A stretch of DNA of 35,739 nt from a virus. The position numbers were made by a program, and so were the translations under genes. Positions 14,996 to 23,406 of the stretch are shown in pieces. How positions within the stretch are numbered: position 1 is the stretch's first letter; every line of letters starts with the position of its first letter. The notes beneath the pieces were generated by a model. The model worked only from the letters and a program-made list of their open reading frames with translations. It was not told the origin of the DNA and did no database searches. Location of the stretch: the IMG/VR virus record IMGVR_UViG_3300047157_000009, positions 1-35,739 of that record. The stretch is one strand, 5' to 3'.

Positions 14996-16717
14996 ATGGC
15001 GTATAATCCTAATTCATATTTTAATTATGAGGCTGGACGTGGGAGTATATATAGCTCTCCACCAAAGAGTAAACCTAAGAATGCTAACCAACAAGCTGCT
15101 AAATCAATGGGGTCTGCAGGTATAGGTGGCCTTGGTGGTAAGCCTACTACAACTGCTGCACAAAAGATTCAAGATAATTTTAGAGAACAGACACAGAAAG
15201 ATAGTGGTAGTACCTATGATGAAATAGCTTTACCTACTGAAGCAGAAGTAGATAAAGGAATTAAAAAAGGATTAGGCTCTCCCGACAAATCAGATGATGA
15301 CAATAAAGATCAGACACCTTTAAGTAGAATAAAAAGTACCTTTGATAGTGTGTCAGAAATGATGGGTCTAGGCAAACCTGAGAAACCAAAAAGAGCAGCA
15401 TACACACCAGAGAAAATCTATAGTACTGCTGCGTTTAGAGCTAGGTCTAATGACCCTATTGATCTGGACGCACAGAACAGAAGGATAAATGCTGCAGTAG
15501 ACTTTGGAAACAGAGCGCCTATGGCATACTTACCTGTTGGTGGTACTTACGATGAGATAACAAAACAAAGGGGCGCTGATGAGCGTAGTCAACAGAAAAT
15601 GGCAGAATCTATAAACGCTACAATAGAACAACTCTACGCTGCTAATGATCCTGCAAGACAGTTCTATCAGTCTGGCGTACCTATGGAGCAGAGACTGTTT
15701 GCACCAGAGCTAGGGTATGATGAAATAGCTTTACCCTCTGAGGCAACAGTAGACAAAAAGATTAAAGGCTTGGGAGCTAGACCAGATGTCACTGTCACTG
15801 AGCTTGATGCAACAACACCAACTACACTTACAACAGCGCAAAGAACAGCTTTGTCTGACATGGGTTCTGACATAGCAAGAACAAACCTACAAAATATTAC
15901 TAATGCACAAGGTAATTATTCTCAAACAGCTTTAACAAATGCTCTAGATAAAGGCATTAGAAATAAAATTAAAAAGGCTTTACTAAAAGGGTCTTCTCAA
16001 ACTGAAGTAGGGGAGGCAGGACCAGTAACAGAAGCTGGCTATGGAATTAATAACTTAGCAGGTTTTACAGGTCAATGGAGAAATAGATCTATTGCAGCAG
16101 GTCTATTAGATGCAGAAGGAAATGTTACTCAATTAGCTAGAAATCTTAATTCCCAAAATAGATTATCAGAAACTATTTTTAATGTTCAGTACGCAGATAG
16201 AATGGGTAATGGAGACATAGCGTCTGGGGATGGTAGCACATACAAGGGAAGAGGGCTGGTCCAAATTACTGGCAAAGGAACGTATCAAGCGGTAGAAGAC
16301 ATACTAGAAAGCAATGGCATAAATATTGATCTTGTAGATAATCCAGAGCTTGCTAATGATACTAGATATGCCTTACCTATAGCTCTAGCTTATCTTGAGT
16401 ATGCAGGATTAGATGAAACTGCTGCTGCTAATAGCTCTGCCAAGGATTTAAATAATAGAGTAAACTCAGGTGCGGATGCAGGAACAGCAGAAGAGAGATG
16501 GGAAAATGTTGTATCAAATCTTAGTGGAGATGAAGCTACTAGGATGGAAAATAGAAATGAGTATGCAGCACAAAGAACAGTAGGCACAACTATAGACGGT
16601 GCTATTGGGCCTAACAGCAGGGCTGCTATGACAGCATGGCTTACTGAAAGAAATATAACCATACCACCAAATGCAACTGATATAGATTTAGTTGTACTAG
16701 TAAATGAGAACTCATAA
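14996..16717 (+). CDS. GH19 lysozyme-like protein with peptidoglycan-binding tail
   Basis: A 573-residue protein. The first ~330 residues are polar and disordered-looking, with a motif YDEIALP(T/S)EAxVDKxIK at residues 74 and 241 and a partial copy YDEIT at 185. Residues ~330-520 resemble GH19 chitinase/lysozyme endolysins: YADRMGNGDIASGDG followed by YKGRGLVQITGKGTY is the best hallmark. E337 and E346 (TEVGEAGPVTEAGYGINNL) line up by eye with the catalytic and neighbouring Glu of such endolysins. The end, TIDGAIGPNSRAAMTAWL, resembles a PG_binding_1 repeat. The role would be cutting peptidoglycan, either as endolysin or as a virion enzyme at DNA entry. The long N-terminal region and virion neighbours favour a virion-associated enzyme, while the adjacent holin-like gene favours lysis. 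Confidence 0.75.
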   Translation: MAYNPNSYFNYEAGRGSIYSSPPKSKPKNANQQAAKSMGSAGIGGLGGKPTTTAAQKIQDNFREQTQKDSGSTYDEIALPTEAEVDKGIKKGLGSPDKSDDDNKDQTPLSRIKSTFDSVSEMMGLGKPEKPKRAAYTPEKIYSTAAFRARSNDPIDLDAQNRRINAAVDFGNRAPMAYLPVGGTYDEITKQRGADERSQQKMAESINATIEQLYAANDPARQFYQSGVPMEQRLFAPELGYDEIALPSEATVDKKIKGLGARPDVTVTELDATTPTTLTTAQRTALSDMGSDIARTNLQNITNAQGNYSQTALTNALDKGIRNKIKKALLKGSSQTEVGEAGPVTEAGYGINNLAGFTGQWRNRSIAAGLLDAEGNVTQLARNLNSQNRLSETIFNVQYADRMGNGDIASGDGSTYKGRGLVQITGKGTYQAVEDILESNGINIDLVDNPELANDTRYALPIALAYLEYAGLDETAAANSSAKDLNNRVNSGADAGTAEERWENVVSNLSGDEATRMENRNEYAAQRTVGTTIDGAIGPNSRAAMTAWLTERNITIPPNATDIDLVVLVNENS

Positions 16718-17139
16718 TGTTTGGACTCCCACTAGAACTTATAACAATGCTTTTCTCTACTGTACTAGGTGGAGTTATGTCTTTAATAGGACAGAATGCT
16801 AAGAATAAAGCTGAACAACAAAAGGCTTTAATAGGTGCAGTCAACGAAGCCAGAGAGCATGGCAGTAAAGATATACACTTTGCATGGACACGTAGGATTA
16901 TAGCTTTATCTGCAGTCTTTGCTATTATTGTCTTGCCAAAGATGGTAGCTGTATGGTATCCTGACGTAAGCGTTATCGTAGGCTACACAGAAGTACATGG
17001 CGGTTTATTTAACTGGCTATTTGGTGGTGACGGTACAGTACAATGGCAAGCTGCACGAGGTTTCGTTATCACACCACTAGACACGCACATAGTATCTGCT
17101 ATAGTAGGCTTATACTTTGGTGCAGGATTTACTAAATAG
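16717..17139 (+). CDS. Holin-like membrane protein (140 aa)
   Basis: A 140-residue protein with three likely membrane helices at about residues 5-24, 61-80 and 120-138, separated by a polar helix (QNAKNKAEQQKALIGAVNEA) and a W/G-rich loop (NWLFGGDGTVQW). The ATG overlaps the stop of the lysozyme-like gene (TAATG). A three-helix protein coupled to a peptidoglycan hydrolase fits a class I holin, which would form membrane holes at lysis. At 140 residues it is longer than many holins. Function is inferred from topology and neighbour. Confidence 0.65.
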   Translation: MFGLPLELITMLFSTVLGGVMSLIGQNAKNKAEQQKALIGAVNEAREHGSKDIHFAWTRRIIALSAVFAIIVLPKMVAVWYPDVSVIVGYTEVHGGLFNWLFGGDGTVQWQAARGFVITPLDTHIVSAIVGLYFGAGFTK

Positions 17140-17148
17140 GAAAACAAA

Positions 17149-17676
17149 ATGGAAATAGAAATATCTAAATTTGATAGACCAATTCCAGGGCAGTCTTTAA
17201 CAGGCGAACCTAAGAACAACCCTTGGGAGAACCCTGCAGAAATGTCTGACTTGGGAGAAATTACTGCGTACTATGTAAAGAGATTGGCTAACGATGAGAT
17301 CATGGATGACATCGGTGCTTTGATGCAAGCAGGAATATCTATACAGCCTGTGGTACAGAGCCTTATAACTTCTGGCAACATGAGAGGGATACACAGCGTA
17401 GACTCAGGTATGCTGGTAGCACCTGTGATACATCAGTTTATCAAGAAAGCTCTAGAAGCTATGGGCATAGAGTCTAAAGACGACAGTATAGACTACGAAA
17501 AAGAAGCAAATCAGAAAGAGTTAGATAGATTTAAAGTATTAGCTGGACAAATGTTAAACGGAAACGTTGATATGGATGATCCAGGAAAAGAGTTGTTGAG
17601 TGAGTTGGTTGAGGATCAGCCAGAGGAAGAAGACACACCAGAAGAAAAGCCTATGGGCTTAATGGCGAAAGGGTAG
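17149..17676 (+). CDS. Hypothetical virion-associated protein (175 aa)
   Basis: A 175-residue protein opening MEIEISKFDRPIPGQSLTGE, then PKNNPWENP. The motif F.RP.PGQSLT.EP.N.PWE.P is common in small proteins near the end of marine phage structural blocks. The middle is helical (IMDDIGALMQAGISIQPVVQ), and the end is very acidic (EDQPEEEDTPEEK) before MGLMAKG. GGAAAACAAA upstream is an acceptable ribosome binding site. The presence of a G-P-x-S motif suggests a structural or assembly role, but no function is known to me. Confidence 0.7.
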   Translation: MEIEISKFDRPIPGQSLTGEPKNNPWENPAEMSDLGEITAYYVKRLANDEIMDDIGALMQAGISIQPVVQSLITSGNMRGIHSVDSGMLVAPVIHQFIKKALEAMGIESKDDSIDYEKEANQKELDRFKVLAGQMLNGNVDMDDPGKELLSELVEDQPEEEDTPEEKPMGLMAKG

Positions 17677-17680
17677 AGCT

Positions 17681-19108
17681 ATGTCATTTTTACAATCATT
17701 CGGGTCTAGCTTCCTAGATGGTCTAGGCAAGGGCATTGATGAAAGACAAAAGAAAGCGGAAGACTACGAAGAGCGTAGAAGAGAGATGGCTGCACGTAAC
17801 GCTCCTTTATTTAGAGCAAGAATGAAAAACGCCAACAATGCCTACACTTTAGCAAATCAAGCTATGACTTTAGGAGCTAAACGTTATCAGGTAGAGGCTG
17901 CTATGTCATCTGGGTATAGAGGTATTGAAGATTTTTATAACCAACTAAAAGATACGGCTAATGAAAGAGGCGTAAGAACTTTAAGTGATGATGACATTGA
18001 GGGTATGATAAACTTACCTAGTACAATGCCTACCATTAATGACAGCTATGTAGACTACAGCTTACAAGAGTTTGCTAATAGAACATATGGTGTTGATCCT
18101 GCTAGTACTTCACAAATGGAAGACACAGGTGGTAGCTTTAGTTTAGGTAATCTGTTCCGTGTAAACGATATGAAGAAAGCTAGGAATAGACTAAGACAAG
18201 AACAGTATATGGGTGACTTGAGTATAGCAGATATAAACGATCTAGCAGCACAGTCTGAGTACACGTCTATATTTCCAGAGCTAGGTATGTCTTTGCTTGA
18301 TGTAGAATTTTATGGCCCTGAAGATACGAGTGAATTTATAAAAGACTTTACTGATGCAGCAGCCACCTCTCAAGTAGGTAACAGAGCAGCAGATGATATA
18401 GTACAACTTGCAAAGAATGCAGCTATTGAAGCGGCAGGAGATGAAGAACTTTCCCCAGAAATTTTAGCAGAAGTAGAGAGAGAAGCTAGAAGAAGGGTGG
18501 CAAAAGATGCTGTAACGCCACTAGTAATAGGCGCTATTGGTAAGTACGGTAGAGGAGGTTTCTTTGATAGTAAAGTTTCTGTAGATTTAGTTGAAAAGAT
18601 ATTAGGAAAAGATTTTATAGCAGAGCAAAGATCTATATTTAAAGATGACGATGATGATGAACAGGTAGAAGGAGAACCTATTGTCCCAACGCAAGAAGAA
18701 CAATCAATACAACTTGGAATGGACGAATTTGAAAGAAGATCTAAACCAGCAGACAGAATTGCAGACAGTCAGTTCCAAGAAAGTCCCGAAGCGGAAGCGC
18801 CCAATACAGAAACTCAAAAAGAAACGTTACTTGCTAAAACTTTCCCAACAAGAAAAAGTCAACGTGGTCTAGCTTCTAGAGGATTGTGGGATAGAAAGTA
18901 TGAAGGTAAGGTAAATCCTGAGACAGGTAAAGTTATTATTGCACCACCAAAACCTCCTGCAGGGGGAGAAAAAACTAAAGAGATACCGATAAGAGTTGGA
19001 GCATTAGGATCTAGAACAGGTAAGACAAGAAAAGTTACTGAGGCTGAATGGTGGGATATTACATACGGAAAAACCCATGACGTTAACGGCATACCAAAAG
19101 GTTTATAA
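17681..19108 (+). CDS. Probable internal virion protein (475 aa)
   Basis: A 475-residue protein starting MSFLQSFGSSFLDGLGKGID, then helical and charged (ERQKKAEDYEERRREMAARN). Residues ~150-290 stay helical and contain ADINDLAAQSEYTSIFPELG. An acidic stretch (FKDDDDDEQVEGE) lies near residue 325, and the C-terminal ~150 residues are rich in K, P and R with repeated short K-rich segments. The position between a small structural gene and the largest virion gene fits an ejection or scaffold-like protein. No named domain is recognised. A Lys-rich overlapping frame at 18681-18872 is a shadow. Confidence 0.65.
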   Translation: MSFLQSFGSSFLDGLGKGIDERQKKAEDYEERRREMAARNAPLFRARMKNANNAYTLANQAMTLGAKRYQVEAAMSSGYRGIEDFYNQLKDTANERGVRTLSDDDIEGMINLPSTMPTINDSYVDYSLQEFANRTYGVDPASTSQMEDTGGSFSLGNLFRVNDMKKARNRLRQEQYMGDLSIADINDLAAQSEYTSIFPELGMSLLDVEFYGPEDTSEFIKDFTDAAATSQVGNRAADDIVQLAKNAAIEAAGDEELSPEILAEVEREARRRVAKDAVTPLVIGAIGKYGRGGFFDSKVSVDLVEKILGKDFIAEQRSIFKDDDDDEQVEGEPIVPTQEEQSIQLGMDEFERRSKPADRIADSQFQESPEAEAPNTETQKETLLAKTFPTRKSQRGLASRGLWDRKYEGKVNPETGKVIIAPPKPPAGGEKTKEIPIRVGALGSRTGKTRKVTEAEWWDITYGKTHDVNGIPKGL

Positions 19109-19113
19109 TCAGC

Positions 19114-22100
19114 ATGGATTATTTTGAAGATAACGATCCTTTAAAGAAGGATGATCTAAAGAAGTATCAATACATATCGCCAATACGTGACTACATGATA
19201 GAACGTAAGGGGGTAGATTATCGCAAGGCATCAGACGATGAAGTTGTAGATGATTTTGTACAACATATGAGATACTTCAATGCAAACACTGTATCTACTA
19301 CAGGTGAACTTAGGTTTATCAATAAGGCAAGCGAAAAGCAAAAGGCTAAAGCAGCCAAAGCCTATCAAATATATGACCAACTAGGTAACGTCTTTCAAAA
19401 TGATGGCGCTATGGGTGCTGTTGATGGTATAAAAGATTACATCTTTGCTGCTGCTAAAGATCCTACTAACTATCTAGGTATAGCTACAGGTGGTATTGGA
19501 CGTGCGATTACAGGTGGTGTATCTCTGACAGGTAAGCAGGTGGTAAGGGGTGCTGTTCGTGAGGCAGGTAAAGCTGCACTAAGGGATGGTGCTACTAGAA
19601 CTGCAGCTTCAGAGGCAGCAGTAAGAGCAGGAGCGCAAGCTGCACAGAGAGCTATCAAGTCTGGTGTATCAAAGAAGAACGCAGATGCAGTAGCAGATAG
19701 TGTAGCAAATGAGGTACAAAAAGAAGGACGTAGAGCATTAGCAAGAAATGCAATGCGACAGAAGCAATCAGAACTATTTGATGTAGCAGGTAAACGAGCA
19801 GTAAAACAAACAACAGCAATAGATGCAGGTGCTTCTATGTTGCAAGATGTTTTAGCACAGCAGACATACATAGAAGCTGGCGCACAGGAAGAGTTTAGTA
19901 AAACTCAAACAGCTTTCTCCTCACTTCTAGGTGGCGTAGCAGGAGCAGCACAGCTAGGCTTTGGTAAGTTTCGTGGGGCTTCAGGGTTTGAAGACACAGG
20001 AGAAACACTAGAGAGTATAGCTAATACTGTTATAGAGAACAACACAGCTAAGTTAAGCAAGAAAGATTCTAAAGCTGTAGCCAAGAAAATGAAAGAAGAT
20101 ATACTGTCTTGGAATGAAAAGGTAGAGCGTGGTAAAGAGTTAAACCCTGCCAATATGCCAGCAGACTTAGTAAAAACTATAGTGCTTGGACAGGATGGTA
20201 AGAGTGGCCTAGCTAAAATACTACATGATAAGGGTGAAAGAATACACAGCAAAAAGAAAGTAGCTGACTTAATATCTAACGTAGCTAGATTTATACCTGA
20301 AGAAGATCTTGTTGAAATAAACAAAGCTATGGGTAAGTACACAGACATACAACTGGGAGAGCTTACACAGGATGGTAAACTTAACCTCAGAGACTTGATA
20401 GCTAAAGAAGCAAGTGAAGCAGGTAAGTCACTAGCTGTATTTTCCCAAGCAAAACGATTAGTAAACACAGGTATTGTTGCTGCTGGTGGTAAGAATAAAA
20501 AGTCTATTGAAGAAGAGATGGAAGAAGCTCTAGGCCAAGTAGAAAAGCTAAAGAAGTCTGAGCCTCTCAAGTATGGTCAGTCTGTGTGGAAGCGTTTACT
20601 TGTTTCATCTCCTGCTACTACAGCTATCAACGTGGCTGGCTTCTCACAGTACTACGTAGGTCAAACTATGGCTGACTTGTTTAACTCTGGTATGTTAGGT
20701 ATGAAAGCTATGGCTCAGATGGCGTATAGCCCTGAAGCAGCTAGAGCTACAATGAGACAGGCACGTGCATTGACTGCAGTACAGGCACAGAAGATGCGTA
20801 ACTTGTTAGATCCATACACTACACATGATGCATACTTAAAGTTCTTAGATACAAATGAAAGCGCACGTAAGTCTTTGTTTGAAACTATGGCAGGTGGTGT
20901 TGAAGCTACAGCAGATAGATATAACATAAACCCTGACAGTAAAGTGTTTAAGAATGCAGAAGCATTTGCTACAGCAGCCAGTCAGGTAACAGGTGTACGT
21001 ATACAGGACAGCTTTACTAAGTCACAGATGTTTATGACTGAGATGGATAAGTATTTAAGAGTTAACAAAGGTGTAACTTTGAAAGAAGCATTCCAAGAGG
21101 GTGATGATTTTATTGATGAAGAGATTATACAGGGTGCATTAGATGGAACACTCAAGTCAGTGTTTGCTAAAGACTACACAACAAAAGAACAGCCAGAGTT
21201 ACTAAGGTCAGCAGCTAAGTTTGCTGAGACATTCTCCAACACGCCTGGATTAGGTACGCTTCTACCGTTTGGTAGGTTCTTCAACAACGTTGTAGCTACA
21301 GCATACCAGTGGTCACCACTAGCTGCACCTCAACAGTTTATTAAGTTTGGTAGAAACCTTGTAAAGAAAGAACCTGACGTAACAGACAGGGATGCTTTTG
21401 CTCGTATGGTTGTAGGTAGCACTGCACTACGTTTATCTATGGACTATGATAACGAGAGAAGAGATAAAGGTTTAGGTGTGTATGAGGTAGACGTGGGCGG
21501 TGGAACTATTATAGACGCTAAGAACACGTTCCCTTTCTCCTTGTGGTTAGCTGCAGGTAGAGTACTAAACCTAAGAAGAAATGGTGAGCAAGTACCACCA
21601 GAGCTACAGCAAGAGCTAGGCACACAGCTAGTCGTGGGTCAGCTTGCACGTGACGCACAGTTTGCTAATGACATAAACAATCTACTAGATGTTATTACTA
21701 ATGTTGATGATGGTGCAAGGGAAGCAAGTGTAGATGGTTTCTACAAGGTGGGTGGTAACTTTATCTCAGGCTTTGCACGTCCTCTAGATGCACTCAACAA
21801 AGCGGTAGGTTTTGCTATGGGTACGGATACAGCTAAAGATGTACGTCAAGCAGAAGGTGTAAACGTATTCACTCAGTCTGCTACAAAGTATGTAGACAAT
21901 ATCATAGAGGCTTTCATAGATAAGACTGATGCCATAACAGGTGAGGAGTTAGAAGTAGCTACTAGATCAGGTGAGATATATGATGCTAATCCTTTTGCAC
22001 GTATCTTTGGTTTAACAATAAAGCCTGGCAGGACAGCTACAGAAAAGGCTTACTCTATGGCAGAGATGCATCCTTGGAGAGCTAATGAAAGAACTAAGAT

Positions 22101-22485
22101 ACCTGCTTATGATAAAGCTTTCAACGGAATGATTGCTCCCTTCCTAGAAGTATATACTCAGGATCTACTAAATGATCCTACGTTTGAGAAAGCAAACCTA
22201 GCAGGAAAGCGTGGTATGTTAAAGAAAAGACTATCAGATGTTAAGAAGATAGTAAGAAATAGAATGGAGCAGGGCTACGGTGGTTCTGACAATATGGTAT
22301 TACGTAGAGCAGCAAAGGCTGCACAGAGATACAACAAAGAAACTACAAGAGAAGCATTGAGATTAATGAAAGATCAGATGGGTATAACAGGTACTATAGA
22401 AGATCTAAACTACAAAGAACTAGAAATGTTTATGACCTATGCAGATTATGTAGAGGGAATACAAAAAGAAGTAGGTAGTATATAA
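19114..22485 (+). CDS. Large internal virion / ejection protein (1123 aa)
   Basis: The largest gene in the window, 1123 residues. The start (DYFEDNDPLKKDDLKKYQYI) is charged. Around residue 115 a glycine-rich, mildly hydrophobic segment follows (YIFAAAKDPTNYLGIATGGI, then GRAITGGVSLTGK), and residues ~145-240 are A/R-rich helical. From ~490 onward long helices alternate with SSPATTAINVAGFSQYYVGQ and TLLPFGRFFNNVVATAYQWS, which look membrane-active. The last helix ends KEVGSI. Size, position at the end of the late block and helix content fit the large ejection proteins of short-tailed phages (the role of T7 gp16), which extend the tail across the cell wall. No lytic transglycosylase motif is seen here, so cell-wall cutting may rest with the GH19-like protein. 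Confidence 0.65.
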   Translation: MDYFEDNDPLKKDDLKKYQYISPIRDYMIERKGVDYRKASDDEVVDDFVQHMRYFNANTVSTTGELRFINKASEKQKAKAAKAYQIYDQLGNVFQNDGAMGAVDGIKDYIFAAAKDPTNYLGIATGGIGRAITGGVSLTGKQVVRGAVREAGKAALRDGATRTAASEAAVRAGAQAAQRAIKSGVSKKNADAVADSVANEVQKEGRRALARNAMRQKQSELFDVAGKRAVKQTTAIDAGASMLQDVLAQQTYIEAGAQEEFSKTQTAFSSLLGGVAGAAQLGFGKFRGASGFEDTGETLESIANTVIENNTAKLSKKDSKAVAKKMKEDILSWNEKVERGKELNPANMPADLVKTIVLGQDGKSGLAKILHDKGERIHSKKKVADLISNVARFIPEEDLVEINKAMGKYTDIQLGELTQDGKLNLRDLIAKEASEAGKSLAVFSQAKRLVNTGIVAAGGKNKKSIEEEMEEALGQVEKLKKSEPLKYGQSVWKRLLVSSPATTAINVAGFSQYYVGQTMADLFNSGMLGMKAMAQMAYSPEAARATMRQARALTAVQAQKMRNLLDPYTTHDAYLKFLDTNESARKSLFETMAGGVEATADRYNINPDSKVFKNAEAFATAASQVTGVRIQDSFTKSQMFMTEMDKYLRVNKGVTLKEAFQEGDDFIDEEIIQGALDGTLKSVFAKDYTTKEQPELLRSAAKFAETFSNTPGLGTLLPFGRFFNNVVATAYQWSPLAAPQQFIKFGRNLVKKEPDVTDRDAFARMVVGSTALRLSMDYDNERRDKGLGVYEVDVGGGTIIDAKNTFPFSLWLAAGRVLNLRRNGEQVPPELQQELGTQLVVGQLARDAQFANDINNLLDVITNVDDGAREASVDGFYKVGGNFISGFARPLDALNKAVGFAMGTDTAKDVRQAEGVNVFTQSATKYVDNIIEAFIDKTDAITGEELEVATRSGEIYDANPFARIFGLTIKPGRTATEKAYSMAEMHPWRANERTKIPAYDKAFNGMIAPFLEVYTQDLLNDPTFEKANLAGKRGMLKKRLSDVKKIVRNRMEQGYGGSDNMVLRRAAKAAQRYNKETTREALRLMKDQMGITGTIEDLNYKELEMFMTYADYVEGIQKEVGSI

Positions 22486-22488
22486 GAG

Positions 22489-22515
22489 AAGGGGCCGCAT
22501 TTAGCGGCCCTTTTC
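22489..22515 (+). terminator. Rho-independent terminator of late block
   Basis: A seven-pair GC stem GGGCCGC / GCGGCCC (22492-22498 and 22504-22510) with a five-base loop is followed by TTTT. AAG upstream pairs further with the T run. It lies four bases after the stop of the last rightward gene. The T run follows the stem only on the + strand, so it mainly stops rightward transcription. Confidence 0.9.
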
Positions 22516-22693
22516 ATTTCCAGTATAACAGTAAGAATGTATCACAAGTATTGCAACTAAAGTTGCTACATATAAAATCATCTTCTGCATCGTGATCACC
22601 ACCCTGTATCATTTCGGTGTCACACTTAGGGCATATCATTTTTCCTCTACGCTTCGCTTCCATGTACTCCTTCGCTTCACGTTCTAGGTTCAT
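22514..22693 (-). CDS. Small zinc-ribbon protein (59 aa)
   Basis: A 59-residue protein read leftward from the ATG at 22693. It begins MNLEREAKEYMEAKRRGKMI and carries CPKC at residues 21-24, then C42, C47 and C50 (CSNFSCNTC), the spacing of a zinc ribbon, and ends FLLLYWK. GAGAGG upstream is a fair ribosome binding site, and the start lies one base after the endonuclease VII-like stop. Its TGA (22516-22514) touches the T run of the terminator. A nucleic acid-binding or protein-contact role is likely; none is shown. It is the last gene of the leftward block. Confidence 0.75.
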   Translation of the reverse strand: MNLEREAKEYMEAKRRGKMICPKCDTEMIQGGDHDAEDDFICSNFSCNTCDTFLLLYWK

Positions 22694-22694
22694 T

Positions 22695-23081
22695 TTACCT
22701 CTCTAAATATTGCAGTGCTTTCTTTACACCTTGTAAGTTATCACCAAGCTTGCCAATTCCCATATTGCATTGTTCACACAGCCATCCTCTAAACTTTAAT
22801 GTTTCATGGCAATGATCTAATACTAAACTTTTTTGTGACCTTTGTCCACAACAATCACAGAAGGGTGTCTTTTTATGTTCGTGTACTTTTCTTAATTCGC
22901 TTCTTAGTTTACTTTGTTTTTTTATACAACCCTTACATCTCCTATCATATCCTGACAGATTGTTTATGTGAAAAGGAAAAAGGTGTAAGGGTTTTTCTTT
23001 TTGACAGACCTTGCATGTTTGAAACTCATCTCCTTCAAGTACGTTATACTGTTCCTCAAGAACAAACAAGTCTAGTTGCAT
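22695..23081 (-). CDS. T4 endonuclease VII-like recombination endonuclease
   Basis: A 128-residue nuclease. An N-terminal zinc finger has C23, C26, C49 and C52 (CKVC ... CKGC). The endonuclease VII core has C75/C78, D89, H90, H92, C102, C105 and N106 (FCDCCG, LVLDHCHET, LCEQCN), followed by MGIGKLGDNLQGVKKALQYL, typical of this HNH-like family. T4 endonuclease VII uses Asp40, His41 and Asn62 next to a zinc held by four Cys, and the same set is present here. The enzyme cuts branched DNA such as Holliday junctions before packaging. AAGGAGGT upstream is a near-perfect ribosome binding site. Confidence 0.88.
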   Translation of the reverse strand: MQLDLFVLEEQYNVLEGDEFQTCKVCQKEKPLHLFPFHINNLSGYDRRCKGCIKKQSKLRSELRKVHEHKKTPFCDCCGQRSQKSLVLDHCHETLKFRGWLCEQCNMGIGKLGDNLQGVKKALQYLER

Positions 23082-23278
23082 TATACCTCCTTTGGTACTT
23101 GGCTACACCATACCCAGTAGTCTGCTTCCCACATAGACTTAGGTCTAGTAGCCTCTAAGTATTTGGTACGTGCAGACACAGCCGCATTACACTTTTCTCT
23201 ACTTTCATATAAGATGTTGTCGCTCATAATCAATGGCTCTCCATTAAATATAAAGAGTGCTACTAAAACCCAAGCCAT
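23081..23278 (-). CDS. Small exported-looking protein (65 aa)
   Basis: A 65-residue protein with a short hydrophobic start (MAWVLVALFIFNGEPLIM) and two cysteines (C30 and C58, the latter in YWVWCSQV). The layout matches that of another small protein at the right edge (35417-35644): a hydrophobic N-terminus, G-x-P, then two Cys. Because the hydrophobic stretch is short and lacks a clear cleavage site, export is a hypothesis. The stop overlaps the next ATG (TAATG). Function unknown. Confidence 0.6.
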   Translation of the reverse strand: MAWVLVALFIFNGEPLIMSDNILYESREKCNAAVSARTKYLEATRPKSMWEADYWVWCSQVPKEV

Positions 23279-23281
23279 GTG

Positions 23282-23398
23282 CTATTCCTTTGCTTCGTAA
23301 TACTGTTCTACTTTATCATTGACCCAAGGTTCAAGATACTTCTCTGCTATTGCGCCTACTGCAAAGTAAGCTATTACTGCTGATACTATTACTTCCAT
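23282..23398 (-). CDS. Very small membrane peptide (38 aa)
   Basis: A 38-residue frame from the ATG at 23398 to the TAG at 23282: a hydrophobic N-terminal half (MEVIVSAVIAYFAVGAIAEK) and a charged end (YLEPWVNDKVEQYYEAKE). It fills the gap between the reductase and the small 65-residue gene, ending three bases before its start, and AGGAG lies upstream in GGAGTTATC. The layout is that of a single-pass membrane peptide. It is too short for certainty. Confidence 0.55.
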   Translation of the reverse strand: MEVIVSAVIAYFAVGAIAEKYLEPWVNDKVEQYYEAKE

Positions 23399-23406
23399 GA
23401 TAACTC

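Noticed and set aside
16039-16100. Loss of the catalytic Glu in the GH19-like domain (LAGFTGQWRNRS aligned with LAAFLAQVAHES)
   Set aside because: A better alignment places YGINNLAGF against the YSVNGLSGF-like stretch after the catalytic motif of phage GH19 endolysins. Then E337 and E346 match the expected glutamates, so the enzyme is probably intact.
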